From Rhynchonema sp. JSB1_4 (lineage: Eukaryota > Nematoda > Chromadorea > Monhysterida > Xyalidae), in assembly GCA_030248065.1 (NCBI GenBank), contig JASAMV010006346.1, positions 1 through 64,000 on the forward strand: 64,000 nt of DNA, in the 5' to 3' direction. The translations under genes and the position numbers were made by a program. Below are positions 1 through 14,100 of this stretch, piece after piece. The notes under the pieces were generated by a model. That model saw only the letters and a list, made by a program, of their open reading frames with translations, made no database searches and was not told the DNA's origin. Position 1 is the stretch's first letter; each line of letters starts with the position of its first letter.

Positions 1-2297
1 CTTTCCAATTCCAACCGCAGTCAAAAGCCGCATTCCGCAGAACAAACCACACACGCAGAAACAGACAAGAGAGAGACAAGGGGGATATCAAACTCGGTAA
101 CCGGGTCCGTTGGTCACACGAAAAGTCGTGTTTGAGATGCACTCGTGGCATTTGGGCCGGCGTGGTCACGAAGTTTGACACAAACAAACACACACAAAAT
201 AACGACACAATTATTCAATAAAGATGGACGCAAATGACCAGCGCAACGCACAGTGAACTAACAAGTCAAGTATACTTCAGAATAACTCAAATGATTCAAG
301 CTAAACTGCTACATACGCACGTTCATTAAAAGTACAGTCAGTGTATTCCTCTTTACTGTTTGACCATTCAAAATTAAGTGTCATTCAAATGAACACAAAT
401 ATTAGGACATAGCATTCACATTTCACAAAATCGCATTCAATGTTGATTCCAAAAAAGCACAATTTCCAAAATAGGGAATTACAAAAAAGACAGGCAGTCT
501 AAACAACAGAATTTGAATAATTCTTTGTATAATTAACATGATGTCAACCAAATTCTGTTGCTAGATCATACACTAGAAGACAAAATAATACACGATTATC
601 TTTCACATCAATCAACTGATCAATCACACACAATATGAAATCAATAATAATCATAAAAAACGCACATTTATACCTCATTGTAAATTATACCGAATTAATG
701 TACGTGAACAATATGAGTTATAAGACGAAAAAAGATACACAAAGTTCTTTCAAACACACAATTCAATTCTTACAGTTGGATAATTCATACGAACATGCCA
801 TACACAAAACAGACAGAACATTGATACTAACCAACGCATAAGACGATACAAAACACGAAAGTAACACGATTTTCCACACAAACTAAATTCCGCACAAAGA
901 ATTCAATATTGCAATGCGACAGTAATTTTCCAACACATGAAATTAGTTCGACAATAAGAAATCAAATAGATACACTCAATTTTGCACAATATCTGTACAA
1001 GGTTTCACAGTGATGTACAGTACGCAACGCGATTGAATACCTTTAAATCCATACAAAAGTACACAAATTGGTGCTATACACAGCACATACAAACCGGGAA
1101 CAGATCGACATTAAAAGAACAATTCAAATCGACAATCAAAGATTAAACAAAGCAAATTGGGCATCAGAAAGTATGAAGCCTTGATTGATTTCAGCAACAT
1201 TACTGGCTCTTTTATGCATAAAGTTTTTTACTTAGTCACACCCAAACATTCAACAACAAATACAAAAACACACACCGAAATATGAACATACATACCGTGT
1301 ATAATCGACAAAATCAAGCACAGAATAGCCAGTTTCATTCAAAACACTAAAATCCACAAATTCTCATTACAAACTCTCACTCACGCTACCCGAAAATTTC
1401 TGTGACAAAGTGTATGTTTACACCACGTTATTGATTAAAGTTCGTCCACATTGCTTTCAACAACAAAAAAGATATCGCGGCGCGAAAAACGAACAACAAT
1501 GCGTAACAAAAACAAACAAACAAATATAAACATTTGAGTGCAAGAAATAAACCACAATCAATATTTCTGTAATCTGGCGTTTAGAATACACTTGTATATA
1601 CAACAGTGCGGTTTGCAGAGTGTTTTGGTGTTGTATAATAGTAACAAATAAGTACACTAGTAGTTGGGCCAGGCGATGAGTAGCAATGCAGTTGCAGCTT
1701 ACATTCCATATTGTGAATGTGCAAAACTCTAATAAGCCGATGGTGGTAACTTAAAGCCCGAATAAGCCCATGGCAGAGGCGCTCGGAAGTCACAACACAG
1801 CAACAAGCGAGACTGTAAGCCACCCAAAATGATTGATCCCGGCAGCATCTCACAACAAGTACAATATTAACGGAATAATCGGTCATAAAAAGAAAAAAGT
1901 ACCGGTAGCGGTAACAGTGTGCACATTATGATTCCACGGAGAACACGCCAAACTGAACAAATTGGCACCGCAGTCGCTTTAAATAAGCCAGTTCTGGTCC
2001 GAAACCGGTTCCATTGTATTTCACCTTGAACCCTGAATCATCAAGGCGAACCTCGGTGCTAACTTGCTCAACATGACGAATTGCCCATAACGTACTACAG
2101 TCTAACTTCTTTACAGTGACTCTGACCAACCATAAAATGACGATCGAAAAAAAACTTTCATTCTCTCTTGCCCTGCGTTCGACGATTCGATTTCTACTGT
2201 TCACTGTGGCGATTAATGACCTAAAATGCTGGTTGCCACTGTCACTATAACGAAGCTAGACTGCAGCATGTATGCGTGTGTGTGTGTGGCGTTCAAT
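1..2297. other. No gene found; A/C-rich flank downstream of XPO1
   Basis: The top strand is strongly A/C-rich and G-poor (roughly 180-1450), so a minus-strand XPO1 transcript running on would be U/G-rich, as expected of a 3' UTR or intergenic DNA. The longest open frame (92 codons, minus, 1926-2204) has no recognisable features. A short GT microsatellite is at about 2274-2289. No repeat family from elsewhere in the window was recognised here. Confidence 0.5.
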
Positions 2298-5200
2298 CTA
2301 GACAGCTTCATTCTGCTGCATGAGCAACGTACCGTTGCTGTGCTCTTTGTAACGCGCCCACGACTCTTCTCTGCCCGTTCGTTCTTGCAACAGACCCGGC
2401 ACTGACTGTTTCTGCTGTTGCGCTTTCTGAAATCGGGGGGGGGGGGGACGAATATGAGTTCTGAAACGTGTGAAAAAATAAACAAATTTATCTGATAACA
2501 AAATGAAAAACGATAAAAAAAGATCACCTGAATTTCGGCCTCTCTGTCTTCGAGGAATAGATCCGAAGTGTCCTCACCATTGTATTCCTGAATTGAGGTC
2601 AATTTGTAATTGTTTTATAATGCTGCACATTAAAAAAGACGTTTCACCACAGTGTCATAATATCAACTTTATTTGACTGATTGTTTATGGGCACTATTGG
2701 CGAATAGTGTGTGAGACAATTGCACCTATTTGCATGGAAAGTCGAACATTTTCCGCTATGATTCACTGCTATTATCTTAGTTCACGAAACGGTTGACTGG
2801 GGAGCTTCAGTGGAACACTTCAGTGGAAAATTCGGTAGCGTGTATTTATTCCCACGAACTTTCCACTAACTCTCCATTCAAACTTTCGCGAATTCCACCA
2901 ATGTCCAGTTCCAAACGCGACAAAATACCAACCTTGATTTGAATGAGAAAGTCCCTCAGATGCGTTTTGAGTTTGGCCGAGTCTCGGTCGTACGAGTAGA
3001 AGCCTTTGATTGTCACACGGATTTGGTCACTGCAAAAGGCAGGGAAAATAGATGGCTTCTGACTATGTGTTAGTAAAGTTGGAGTTGCAAAGAAAACTGA
3101 AGAATTTCCTAAAAACAAAACCGAACGTGACCGATTTTCGAAACCGAGGTGGAGAGCGTAAGATCTATCAAATACACTGTCGAAATCAAATCAACCCCCG
3201 GTGGCGGTTGCGCTGTCGAGAACTTGGGACAATAAAGAATTGGCCCGGCTGTTGGAATCAGGCGCATTACCAAATCGCGAAATACGTACCCCTTCAGAAG
3301 CCAAACCGTTCGCCAAGTTTGATGTCGCTCAAAACAGAGTCTTTCAAATACGCCCCCTTCCCCAAACGAACTCGGTTAAATGCGGGAAGGCGGATTTGAG
3401 CAGTCTGCCGACGTATTGGTAGACGAAATCCATGTTGTTTGTCGATTTGGTCGGGTCAAGCTGGACACAAACGTGTTCGGGTGACTCGATAAGGGAGAAC
3501 ATCAGCGCGATTATATCAGCGTAGTATGTTAGACCTGTAATCGATGCACGCATGAACAAACTTGTGTCCATTTCAAACATAATTTTATCGCGTTTTCCCG
3601 AAATCTGAGTTACAAAAAATCCGAGTTAAATTTGCGACTGTTGGATTAGCGCAGAAACACAAATTTAGCGCGACCCTATTTTGCGATACAGTTGCGCATG
3701 GTCCAGCGTGACAACTATTACTCTGCGCATCTGACGATGAATTCTTACGCTGGTCACATAAAGGCGTCGCAGCGTACGTAGGCCATTGAGTTCAACCATC
3801 ACACAACTTTGTCGCAACGAAAGGGTAGCAATCTGCTACTAAATATTCGAGTAGCAAATGCTATCCAAACTTTTTGGCGTTACAGGTCACACAGCTTCGG
3901 TAGAAACTCTCGCACACTCCCCCCTCCCGCCCAATAACCTACCAGCTAAGGATGCCTGTGAACTGTCACTGACGACTGATAGAACGTGCTCCATCAGGCT
4001 CATCAGATAGGTCTGGTAGAATTGCTGCGCCCAGGCGTCCGACTTGAGGGCTGCGACGTTGCTGAGCAGTTGCGATAGAATCTCGAGACCTGTAATTTTG
4101 GGATCGGTCATTGACGATTTTCGTACCAGACCTAGCCACGGACAGTCTTGTTCCGAGTTCCGGAGCCAAATAGTAGGTTCCCTACCGTCACCGGGTGGAA
4201 AAACGTGCGGAAACGTTACTTGTGCGGGACTGGTATATCAAAACTTGCGTTGGCTGGGTAATAAATAACTGTACAGTAAATTTCTCAAAACATATGGGGA
4301 ATTTCCGGGACAGAATGTTTCTCGCCTGACATATACAAAACACAGAACCTAATAAATGATAATGAATGATGCCGACAGATATCTAGAAAACAGTCAAACT
4401 GAACTGAACGAAATGTTTCGCCTTTCACACAATAACTGACACTGACACTCATGCTGTTGTTGAGCCAGTGGCAGCGAGTGACCGATTTCCCTCGGAAAAA
4501 TCTATCTAAGAATCTGTCAGAAAATGTCATTTCAGAAAATCTAACCAATTTCGGTCACATTTCGCATCGAGTGCTTGAATGCCCAGACGATTGTGTCGAC
4601 AACCAGCTTCATTTGTTCGGCCGTCAACGTCATTAGAACCTATGCGAAAAATAAAAATTGTTTTTTTCTGGATTTGCATTGTGCCAGTTCAAATTGATCG
4701 GCATTTCCGGTCTGCTCCAGATTGTATCGATTCTTTATAGTTTCCCTAATATCAGTACTTGTGTGAACATGCCTCACAGAGACCCACCTTAGATTATGTC
4801 ATCATTAAAGGGTAGCCCCTGACCATTTTTCCAAACCAAGACACCAAAAGACACCGTACCGGGAAGCAGTGTTTGTTCACAGCGCGCAGCAGCATGAAGA
4901 AATTCGTGCGATGTTCGGGAAATTCCTGGGATGAATGAAAATCTGGCATAAAATTTGAAGGCTCGTATATCAAATTCGGCGACATCGTTACCTGACCTTT
5001 ACTGCAACTTACGATGAGCGAAAATAGTAAAATTGACTTTTGCAAGTGAATAATTCCATACAGTTAGTTAACTGAACAAGCTTCAACAGGCGCTAAACTA
5101 TGAAAGCAAAAATTCCGAGCGACCACGCCATCATCAACAATGGCGGCAGAATCTTCCAGCGCCCATAAAAACCAAAATAACCAGAAATAAATCTCGAAAA

Positions 5201-8200
5201 ACTTCTACCTGAAAGTCTTTATTGATCATAGCCAATGTGCATTCGAACACGGCGTCAAACACGCGGGGGATCGCGTCGGACATGGCTGGCTGCAATTTAT
5301 ATAGTAATGGTGAAACATCAGCCAGCTGGGCGTTAATGTTATCATATTGTTTTCCATTTGTTTTGTCTTACGTTTTTTATAAAGTTATTTATCTTCTGAA
5401 CCAACACAGTAGATCTATCATCAGCTTATATTTAGAATGGCTTCAGAATTTGCAACATGGCCGAAACAATTCGAATCGCAAAAGAGCACATTTCAACAAG
5501 ACGTTCTGAACTGTGAAATAACGACACTAAGCAATTCAGTCATAAAGTAAATTTCTGAATCCACTGCCGTGCACTGGAATACGCCCCATAGCTAACGTCC
5601 ACGTCTAACCCCAAGCGCTAACCACTTGCAGTTCTGAAACATGCGCACAGCTGCCTGCCTGGCTGGCAAGCTGTACGTATGTGTTTGCTGCCCGAATGTT
5701 TCAAAAGGGATGCGATAGCATTGTGTAACTGTTGTATTTAGGAAATTATTGAAAAAATAATAATTTGGAGTCCTGTCTACGCCTAGGTTTCGCGGAGTAT
5801 TCGAGAAGTTGACTTTCGGGTTTAGATCTGGGCCATAACTATTGGGCGCACCTCTGTGCACGGCAGCGAATTTGGAAATTTACCACAGGACAACAATTGC
5901 AAAGTTATGAAGCAAAGAGTCATAAATTATATAAATCTAACAAAAACCACAAAACACACCCCCAATTTATCGACCAATATGGTGAGCGTGGCGAGCACTT
6001 CCGGTTCGCGGGCTTGCGGCACGTTGCGCTGATAATCGAACAGCACGGCGTCGAAAAGCGGGTGCATGAAATTGTCCAGTACCTGCAGTTGCAAATATGA
6101 TGTTGGGTTGTGTGTTGCCAAGGATATCTGGAGTTTTTTTGATGGTCGCCCAAAATTTCGTGCCCAGTCTGTTGACAATATCCTATCAAAATGACGGTCA
6201 TCAAATTAGTCATGATGGAAGCCCATCATGACCAGACATTCAAATGCTCACATAAACGCTGTTCAATCTCAACTTGTTTCGCAAATAAAACTGAAATGTT
6301 TCACACAGTTCAGATATGCAGACAGGTGAGCCGCTCGGAACTTTTCAGCATCCGTACTTTGTCACTGAAAGAAACAACGACCCGAAACCAAATCCAAACA
6401 AAGCAACAAGCCTTTCTGGATCCTTGCCAGATAATTACAAGAACGAAATAAAAAACAACAATCAAAACCGAGCAAATTACATCGTCAACCTACCACGCTG
6501 GAATCTTCCGACTTTTCCACCCACTTTCCGATCAGTCTGAGTGATTCCGTCTTCACGCCTACAATGTTGCGCATTTTTGCATTTTTCAAGAGATGTTTTC
6601 AATATCCGCTATCCTGCAGCTACGCCACGCGTGCCAATCTTGCACTTCATAGTGAAATATCAAAACGCATTGTTTAGTGGAATGGAAACGACCGTGGGCC
6701 GCATCGTATGAATGAAACGTGGTTCATAATAAAGTCAGATCCTTTATAATGGTCGGAAGGTCGCGCAACCATCAGCCGATGCAGGACCAAGGCGGGTAAT
6801 TCCACGGTGAAAGATTATGTAAGTTTGCCACAAAATTTGATGCTGCATCGCTGTTTGTTGACAAAATCGGTGCAATCCGGTACTGTACCGGCCATTACCC
6901 AACGTCATAATACCACCCGAAAATAAAATCAGCCCCTATAAAGCTGAAGTTCTGCTGCCCCGGTTTTGGGTTCGTAGACAGTACAATGTGGCCAAATTTA
7001 TGCTTGAATTTGTTTCTGTGATTCCGTTCGAGCACTAATTACGACAGGATAAAATATTGTCCGCTAAAAAGAAGTACGTCTCAAAGAAAAAACATTCTCC
7101 ACTCTGCGTACAAGACGGACACGGAAAAGTCCACCTTAATAAATATACCTCTCATCAGTCTCAACAACGGTTTCTGCAGCACGGACTCTCCGTTGGTGGC
7201 CACAGCCAAACTGACGTTTTCTGATGTGACTTTGTAAACGTTGAGAAGATCAAGGTAGATGCGCGATAGCTGCAAATAAATAATTACCAATAACCTTTTT
7301 ATAAAAACTAACAACCGTTGTTATTGAGTTTGTTTGAGCACAAAACCGCCATTATTACGCATGGTTGGTGACTGCCCGTATCAGAAACCCTGGCCCGAAA
7401 TTGCAGCACTGTAAGAAACAAAACCAATGTAGGCCATGGGGGCATGAATTTAGAAAAACCAAGATTAGGCGCAAGCGATCAGCGACGACAACCAAACAAC
7501 TCATCTGAAACACAATCCATGAAACATTTTCGGGACAGCATTTATATCTCACCAAACGAATGGGTGATATTCACGAAAAGGTGGAGTGGAGAGTTGGGTG
7601 GAAAGTTCAGTGGAATGGATACGGCAGCGTTGCACACGTTGCAGCGTGACATGTGTGTTTGTGTGTGGGCAAAATGTATTTGTGTGGTGAACGTGAACAT
7701 TAATACGCGCGCGCCTGTGTTGTGGAAATGCAGTTTGGTTGCGAGGTGTGGCGTTTCCAATGTTTTTGTGTGGCAAAATGGCACGCTAGCGTTCCACCGA
7801 ACTTTCCACTCAAGTTTTTCCACTGTAAATTCCACTAAACTTTCCATTGAACTCTCCACTCCACCGTTTCGTGAATATCAGCCAATAGAACAAAACGTTT
7901 GGTGAAGACGGGATCGAATCTGTTTTGCGTTGTTTTGTATCAAGCACAACTCGCTAGGGTCATCGATGCAATCTTTTTTGATTGTGTGACACCGTCGCTC
8001 TTTGTCATTTGATTTGACAACCCTTATGTGAACCAGTGTCGGAGATGGAGGGGGTGTGGGGGTAGCCCCTAGTACAGTAGTATCCCCCTCCCGATGTTTG
8101 GCATGGCGCAGTATGTATCCCCTCGATTGATTTTGCCCCCAAAGATGATAATTTGATCAAAATGGCCACATTAGTGTAGGGTATGGGAATTTGTTTTATT

Positions 8201-9853
8201 TTTGGAGAAAGCCCCAAAGGGAAATTTTTTTATTTTTGTTCGTATGTGTGGGAAATATCCCGAAAAACTGGGCTGGGTATGGGAAAATTTCGATTTCTCA
8301 ACGACACAACTGCTTTCAGCCGCAAGAAAAAAGTAAGACACAATTAATTAACCTGCACGATGAACCGATGTCCGATGGATCTGCACGCGGCAACGTTGGT
8401 CTTGAGAATGTTCAACAATTTTCGATTCACGTCCGGGTCTTTCAGAATCTCGACATCGCCACTGACCATTTCGATTTGTTTGTCCCACGCCTGCGCACAG
8501 ACATACACGCAAACATCAAATGGTTCGCGGGGAAATGGACGCAAATATGTAGCTGTGCCATTTCGGCATGTTTTATCACCCACCACCACTAGAGACTACT
8601 GTCGCATTTGTGAAAAGAAATATAACGAGTAGGGATCCGCCAATGTCGGGTGTCGGCACCCAAAAAGTATCGGTATCGGCAGGTTTTTCAAGGGCATCGG
8701 GTATTACACTTTACGCGATTAAAAACCAATTCTCAAAAAAACAGCTCTGCATATATTCATTGTTTTGCGAACAGAAAAAAATTCTAAAATCCAGTGGGAG
8801 CTATTTTCTTGTTGTATGACACAACAACAGAGGACAATTTTTGTGAAAAAAAAATTGTTGCGCGCAGTACCCAATGACCAGTACTCAAGAAATCCCGCGC
8901 GACATTTACAAAAAACCTCAGTTTTGCTATAAAAGCGGTGTTTTTGTTGGTATTTTGCCACTGTCGGGTATCGGGTTATTTTCGAAGTATCGGGTATCGG
9001 CTTTTTTCATGAACTATCGGGTATCGGGTATCGGCATTTTCCAAGTATCGGCTATCGGGTATTAGCATACCCCGCGATACCGATCCCTAGTCAGCACCCA
9101 AAAAACTTGCGGGCTGCATCAGATGTCGTTGTTTTGGATACGCCATCCGACGCCAGACATATATATGCATTTCAAATATTCAATTTTGCTCAAAGATTAT
9201 TACAAAATATTTCTTTCACCCAAATGTACCACCAAGGCTCAGACAGCATCACTTCGGTGTTGAGTTTGTTCAAAAACCTATACCTTGAAATACCGGAGAA
9301 ATGGCACACCCCTCTCCTTACACACGCCAAAACAGAACACCTGTTTGTATAATCCCAAAAATCAATATCAGCAAAACACATAAAACTGTTAGCCAGTTAT
9401 TCCAAACACATACCTGATTGGGATACGCCATCAATTTTTGTATCAACGTGTTCTGCACATCTTCATCCGGCTGGGCACTGATAAGGCAGCCAGTGGCCTC
9501 GTAGAAGACTTGCACCTGAAACATGATCGGTAGCTTGATGCTGCAGCTAGTTGGGATTTGAAATGTTAGGAAAAGAACATAGAGAACGACGAGTGACAAT
9601 GACAAGATAGATTGATTATTTTCATCATAAAACGTTTCATTGAGACGGTCGACAACAAAAAACGGTCTTCCCAGAATACTCTTTCCATCATTTCTTCTGC
9701 CAAAAAAAAACAGCGAAATATGCCAATAACAATAACAGAAAAAAACATGGAAAAATCTGAACACCCCACCTGTGACGGTTCCAGATCATCAATGATGCTG
9801 TTCAGATTCTCCAGCAACTCATCAATAAACGGCTGCATCTCGCCTGGTTGCAC
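2298..9853 (-). CDS. XPO1: XPO1 exons 17-30 (C-terminal HEAT repeats, stop)
   Basis: Exons: 9853-9770, 9515-9414, 8490-8353, 7269-7149, 6558-6494, 6082-5960, 5289-5209, 4925-4860, 4639-4546, 4089-3943, 3534-3372, 3029-2933, 2587-2528, 2426-2298. Recognisable blocks include [27 protein letters not shown] with [127 protein letters not shown] and [13 protein letters not shown]. Exon 26 carries a two-residue insertion relative to human. The exon 27 donor is the poor GA|GTTCGT, but no other junction keeps the frame. Stop codon is at 2298-2300. Confidence 0.95.
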
Positions 9854-10948
9854 CTGCACAATGTTGGGTGAATATTTTAGATTTTGTTCCGTAAAATTAA
9901 CAGGGCATAATTCAGGGTCGATGGAACATAATTGTGAATGAAACTGGTTTCGAATACGTGGAAATGATTTACTTGACCGTCAGGTAGTAACGTAAGAAAG
10001 ATAAGTGACACAAACTGATTTCCTCAATACAAGAGTTTTTATTTGCAAAAAAGCGTTTATTTTTAGAAAGCTTCAATTATTCGATGAAATAAAGATAAAA
10101 CTGTTATAATAAAATAATAATAATAACACAAACTAAGAGAAAGCACACGCACCACGACGAACTGTTTCCTGCATTTCTGCGCAATTTTGATGAAAGTGTC
10201 ACATGCCATGTCTTGTACGCCTTCGTGTGTCTCGTGCATGAATTCGAACAACTTGTTGACAACCTGTCAGATTCGAGTAGCCATCATTATTAAAAGAAAA
10301 GAAATCATTATTATAACTCGGTGGTAAGGGCATAGCTGCCAAAACAAAACCTAAGAAAATATGAGTTTTATCACAAATTCAACGATGGTCATCCACTGTT
10401 CCACATAGACCAGAAACTGGAACAACAGCATGAAAAAATGTTCTGCCACATCTACATATGTACGTGAGCTGAATCAACATTTCGTTGGTTCATTTTCCAC
10501 CGGAGCGAAAAAAGGTTATAAAACTGAGGACTGAATAAAAGTGAACGAAAAAAACACCGACCGTTTTGAGGAATTTCCAATGCGCGCGCAGAAACCTCGG
10601 GTATTGTCCGACGACGTACATAATATTGCTGGCGATCACTGCCTTGTTGTCTTTGCCACGTTTCTGTTCGCAAAGTCCGAGCAAGTCTGAAACATCAGTT
10701 GTCTTGGCTGCTCAGCCATATAACATGAAATATTCGAACATCTGAACAGGAAACCCTAATTTATCGCCAACTACAGTTTGAAACAATCCACCTTTATATT
10801 TGACAGAAAACATCCAATTTACACCAGATTTGAGTCATAAATTTGGTGCAACTGGTTCTTGATGTGATGTGTCTTTTTATGGCGCACCAGCAAAAAAAAA
10901 GACACAACCCAAAAAACAACCAAAAAAAAAAAAACACAAAAAAAAAAA

Positions 10949-11009
<61 letters not shown>

Positions 11010-11038
11010 TTTATAAGGTAAAAACAAATACCACAAAA

Positions 11039-11114
<76 letters not shown>

Positions 11115-14100
11115 AAAAAAAAACCCCCCCCCACACCGTCTGTCACGAAAGCGGGCAGCAGAAAGGGGCAATCAAAAAGTACGTTATTGTAAAAGTGCAC
11201 ATTCGACTTCACAAACGGCCCATAGGTGCACCAAGTCATCATCAGTGCTCAACTCCCCCAATATTGACCTCTGATAACATTGACTAGAAATCGTTTCTCG
11301 TCCTCCTCCATCATTGCGCCGCTGATCGACCCGATCGCCCAGCACAACTACAATGAAAGAGAAAATTCTGTGAATCGTTTCGAAGAGAAAACGTTGTGGA
11401 AATTAGTTAGGAGACAATTCATCACTACGAAGAAAAATATAGCCATGCTAACTGGGCAAACAGAATCTTTTGAGATACGCGAACGAGAAACCAAGATAAA
11501 ACTGGAAAAGCACATCGACGTGTCACTTCGAAGGAAAACAAAACAACAAAAAAAAGGAAAACAATCACCAGCAGCAAACACTCACTGTATTGAGATTCTT
11601 CCAGGACCATTCAGTACCGTTGACTTGACTGAGTAGCTTTTTGGTCATAATCATTTCGGTGTCATGGTAGTCCAAATGAGTCAAATACACTGAATAATGG
11701 AGGGGTATATATTTTTGGGCCACTCTGTGCATATTCGGGCTCAACGTGGCCCACGCGGCAGACATCAACCAACGTTTGGAATCGGTCGCAGACTGTGAGT
11801 TTGACCAGATTTTGACTGAGTGTATTTCGAACTCTTTCCCGATCGCATCAAACGTGCAAACTGCGCAAGAGTTGTTCCCATTGAACAAATAAACAACAGC
11901 CGAATATTTAATCGATGCTGTACTCTCGGAAAAAAACTTCCAAACACAGCAGTAAGCTCGATCTCGATAAAAAATCAGCAAATCTGGCAAATCTCAAGCT
12001 AGAGACCGACGTTATACCGAGGTTGATGTTTATGACGAAAGCATTTAAGCTCAAGCTCAAGAAGACAAGTTGAACAAAAACAACGCACCAAGTGTTTCAC
12101 GCATCGTCTTATACAGATTGATAGCATCGGTGTCTTTGAATGATTCTCGAACGATTTCGCCTGAAAAATCAAGGGAAACAGGGTGACAGTTTACGGTTGC
12201 TTGGTGTGCCTCTGTTCCATGATTTATCGGCGTCCATCAGATAAAAGCCACGCGCGTTGGAGACCCAGCCATAAATATTTCACTATCACTGCAAGTGCAA
12301 GCGAAAAAGCTGCGACTGCGCTAAAATGGAGTGAAGCTCGGTGTAAACATGAAACATTGCTGTTAACGTGAAACGAATCAGGATTACAAAAAAAACAACA
12401 TCAAAAAGTTACCAACCGTGTTCATTTTCAACGACCAACACTTCTTCCGGTTTTGCCATCCGACTAATCATGATCACGCGTAACTGAAACAAAAATGACT
12501 ATTGATAAAATTATATCGACATTTTAAAATTATGTTTCCAATTTTTGACAAATAATAATATCACACCCACCCTTGACAATGTTTCCGTGTAGAGCTTGCG
12601 TCGCGGCGGTATGGAATCGGTGTACAAAGTGGAAAAATGGCTGAAAACAGAGAAATTATTGAAAAAACGAAAGACAAAAAAACAACAACAAAAAAAACTG
12701 ACCCAAAAGCGGGAGTATTGACAAGAAACGGATATTCGCGGTACAAATCAGCAACGAGAATATTCCAATAATCGAGACAGATCTTGAAGATCTCAACGTC
12801 CTCCACCTCGCTGATCCGCAATAGGTAGTCGAGCGCCTGAGAGAATAATTGCCGTTAGCATTATGTACGATCGTTGAAACATCTCCACTAATAGAGCAGC
12901 ACGGCTTTCATGGCTCTGAAGATGTTTCGTCAGCTTGTCATATACGACCGAATGGAGCACATAGTGATTAAACTGGTTGCTTCCCACCCACAAAACACAA
13001 CAGATGAATGAAAACTTTAGTTGCGAAAACGAGGATTGACACAACTTTCACAATAGTTGCTCGTGAAATCAGAATTTCGCCATTTGTGCTGTGCGTTCGT
13101 GTGCTGCCGCCGGCCGACAAAAACGAATCAAAGCGGCTGGCGTACACTGCGATATATGACTAGCTGACAAAACCAGGGCTGGTGCGAGTGTGGCTAGTTC
13201 TCAGGGTATTTCTCATACTAGACCTCAAAGGGTCCAAAAATAATGTATAGATTAGTTTGGTGAAAAAAGAGGAATTCAGTAATTCTTGTGAAGAAGTAAT
13301 ATGTGCACATATATAAGCAACATGGAAAATAATATGTGGATCAGGTTGCATCTACATGTTTTCATCTACTTGTTGCGGCTGCAGGAGTGTACAGTCCAGC
13401 CTCTTTATAGTGAGATGATTGGAACCAGCATTTCCTCTCACCATAAAGTACATGCCTTATCTAGAGAGCTCAAGGCAGCTCGGGCACCAAAATACCTTTG
13501 AAGAACATCCGCTATACAGAGGGATCCACGATAAAAGAGTGTCACTGTCACTAGAAAAAGAGGGCAGACAGTATCTATACTGTGTACAACGTACACAGTG
13601 CGCACAATGCGTACCTATCAACCAACCAACCATCGCGTGTGCGGTGCGCACCATATGCACCTCGTGCGCGGTGCGGAACTCGCCCTCCAAAGTCGTATCC
13701 TCGGGTGCCTCGACCAGCTCGGCGTGCTCCTTCATGTACGTGCACAGAAACAGCGCCACGTTGGCGATGAACTTCTGGTCGACGTCCGATCCGCGCGCGT
13801 AGCCCTCCGCCACATTCATGTCGCTCGTGATCAACTGGAAATGGTTTGAAATTTTAAAAAAAAAATTGGCATAAGCTTTTGTTTGTCGCTGCCGCTGCGT
13901 ATAATCTGCCGTGAATCGTATATGGCACGTGAGATGGTTTTGAATGGGATGAGCTTGTGGAAGAAGAAAATGATCGGACGGCTTGGCTTCAGTTCAATTG
14001 TGAAACCACGCACACACCTACTGTCAGCGCATTGTTGCGGGAAAACCACGACTAAGCTATAGTAATGATAAAGCAACAGACGCAAGCACAAAAAGAGAAA

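Noticed and set aside
1926..2204. 92-codon minus-strand frame just downstream of XPO1 as a separate gene or last exon
   Set aside because: No acceptor in phase with exon 30 and no similarity to the XPO1 tail; probably untranslated sequence.
10794..11242. Open frames encoding long poly-Phe on the minus strand
   Set aside because: Direct product of the poly(A) tract; it lies between XPO1 exons 14 and 15.
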